The notes beneath the pieces were generated by a model. The model was not told where the DNA came from, did no database searches, and worked only from the letters and a program-made list of their open reading frames with translations. A DNA stretch of 43,030 nucleotides, from NCBI GenBank assembly GCA_025352795.1, contig JANXSF010000017.1, forward strand, positions 1-43,030. Direction: 5' to 3'. Origin of the DNA: Acidobacteriota bacterium. GTDB taxonomy: Bacteria; Acidobacteriota; Terriglobia; Bryobacterales; Bryobacteraceae. Made by a program: the position numbers and the translations under genes. Each line of letters opens with the position of its first letter. The first letter of the stretch is position 1. This document shows, one piece after another, positions 42,803-43,030 of this stretch.

Positions 42803-43030
42803 GGCAAAGTGAAAAGTTCCTATTTGGGCAAAGTAGAAAGTTCCTATTGACAGCCGTAAGGCTGAAGGATGGAACGAATTGCAATGAACCAACAAGAACG
42901 GGACTGGCTGGATTGGTTAAAGCGAGCCCGAGACAAGAAGATGACGCAGCGGGAAACAGCGGAGAAGATGGGCGTGAGCGAGCGTTGGGTGCGTCGGCTG
43001 TTGAAGCGGATGAACAAGGAGGGCGACAAG
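42803..43030 (+). mobile_element. 5' end of an ISNCY-like insertion sequence (cut by window edge)
   Basis: The end has two tandem copies of a 17-nt motif, GCAAAGTGAAAAGTTCC (42804-42820) and GCAAAGTAGAAAGTTCC (42828-42844), 24 nt apart, followed by a transposase start. Reverse-complemented, these resemble the repeats at 92-133 but differ at the GGAACT/GGACAT core. The outer boundary is placed near 42803. Confidence 0.75.
42869..43030 (+). CDS. ISNCY-like transposase, N-terminal part
   Basis: The first 54 codons are present; the rest lies beyond the edge. The sequence reads as a helix-turn-helix DNA-binding region (DWLDWLKRARDKKMTQRETA, then EKMGVSERWVRRLLKRMNK), as at the start of ISNCY/IS1202-type DDE transposases. 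Two in-frame starts are possible: ATG 42869, and ATG 42884, which opens MNQQERDW and matches what I recall of family starts, with AAGGA 14 nt upstream. The catalytic DDE domain is not visible, so activity cannot be judged. Confidence 0.78.
   Translation, partial: MERIAMNQQERDWLDWLKRARDKKMTQRETAEKMGVSERWVRRLLKRMNKEGDK

Noticed and set aside
1-43030. Whole window as a composite transposon
   Set aside because: The two IS ends belong to different family members with distinct terminal cores, and the interior contains ordinary core genes (nadB, aroB, menG, lptB).
1-43030. CRISPR array, tRNA or rRNA genes
   Set aside because: No regularly spaced direct repeats, cloverleaf-like sequences or rRNA segments were seen on reading through.

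Overview
The window looks like chromosomal DNA of an acidobacterium, probably of the Solibacter/Bryobacter (Bryobacterales) type. Four things suggest this: two very large Oar-like TonB-dependent receptors with an N-terminal carboxypeptidase-regulatory domain, PEP-CTERM proteins, an S55-type secreted protein and several secreted beta-propeller proteins. This placement is inferred from protein families; no rRNA or marker phylogeny is available here. I see no tRNA, rRNA or CRISPR array.

Both edges are cut insertion sequences of one family. At the left (1-134) is the 3' end of one element, and at the right (42803-43030) is the 5' end of another with the first 54 codons of its transposase. Both ends carry a tandem pair of a ~17-nt motif, but the motifs differ between the two, so they are different family members and not two copies of one element. 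A vapBC-like toxin-antitoxin pair (194-831) sits directly against the left element.

870-9718 is one leftward run. Read 5' to 3' on the minus strand it holds a small membrane protein, a TerC-family protein, L-rhamnose mutarotase, and a rhamnose-type ABC transporter (double ATPase, one permease, and a second permease fused to the substrate-binding protein). Then come a nucleotidyltransferase-like gene, a HigA-like antitoxin without HigB, and a secreted beta-helix protein. The mutarotase and transporter form a rhamnose uptake module, with the beta-helix protein a possible polysaccharide-active partner.

9787-14024 is a rightward set: acyl-CoA carboxylase beta subunit, a multi-spanning membrane protein, and an LptB-like ATPase. 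A TolC-like protein (minus) and the first giant receptor (plus) diverge from 15385-15558. A ZnuD-like receptor with a histidine-rich stretch follows, then a 434-bp gene-free region with a foldback repeat.

21761-25960 has an XRE-cupin regulator divergent from an ECF sigma factor, which is followed by three secreted proteins (propeller-like, Ig-like, DUF1080). A GH5-like lipoprotein converges on these. Divergent from the lipoprotein lies a subclass B3 metallo-beta-lactamase, followed by the second giant receptor and an orphan NarL-type response regulator.

32873-36239 is core metabolism: nadB (minus) divergent from aroB-menG (plus), closed by a strong hairpin. The remainder is leftward: three PEP-CTERM proteins (two of them paralogues), a large propeller protein, and an S55-type protein whose Ser and His motifs occur in the opposite order to SpoIVB.

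The parts most worth a second look are the nucleotidyltransferase/HigA pair, the fused permease-binding protein, the sigma-factor secretome cluster, the S55 domain order and the IS borders.
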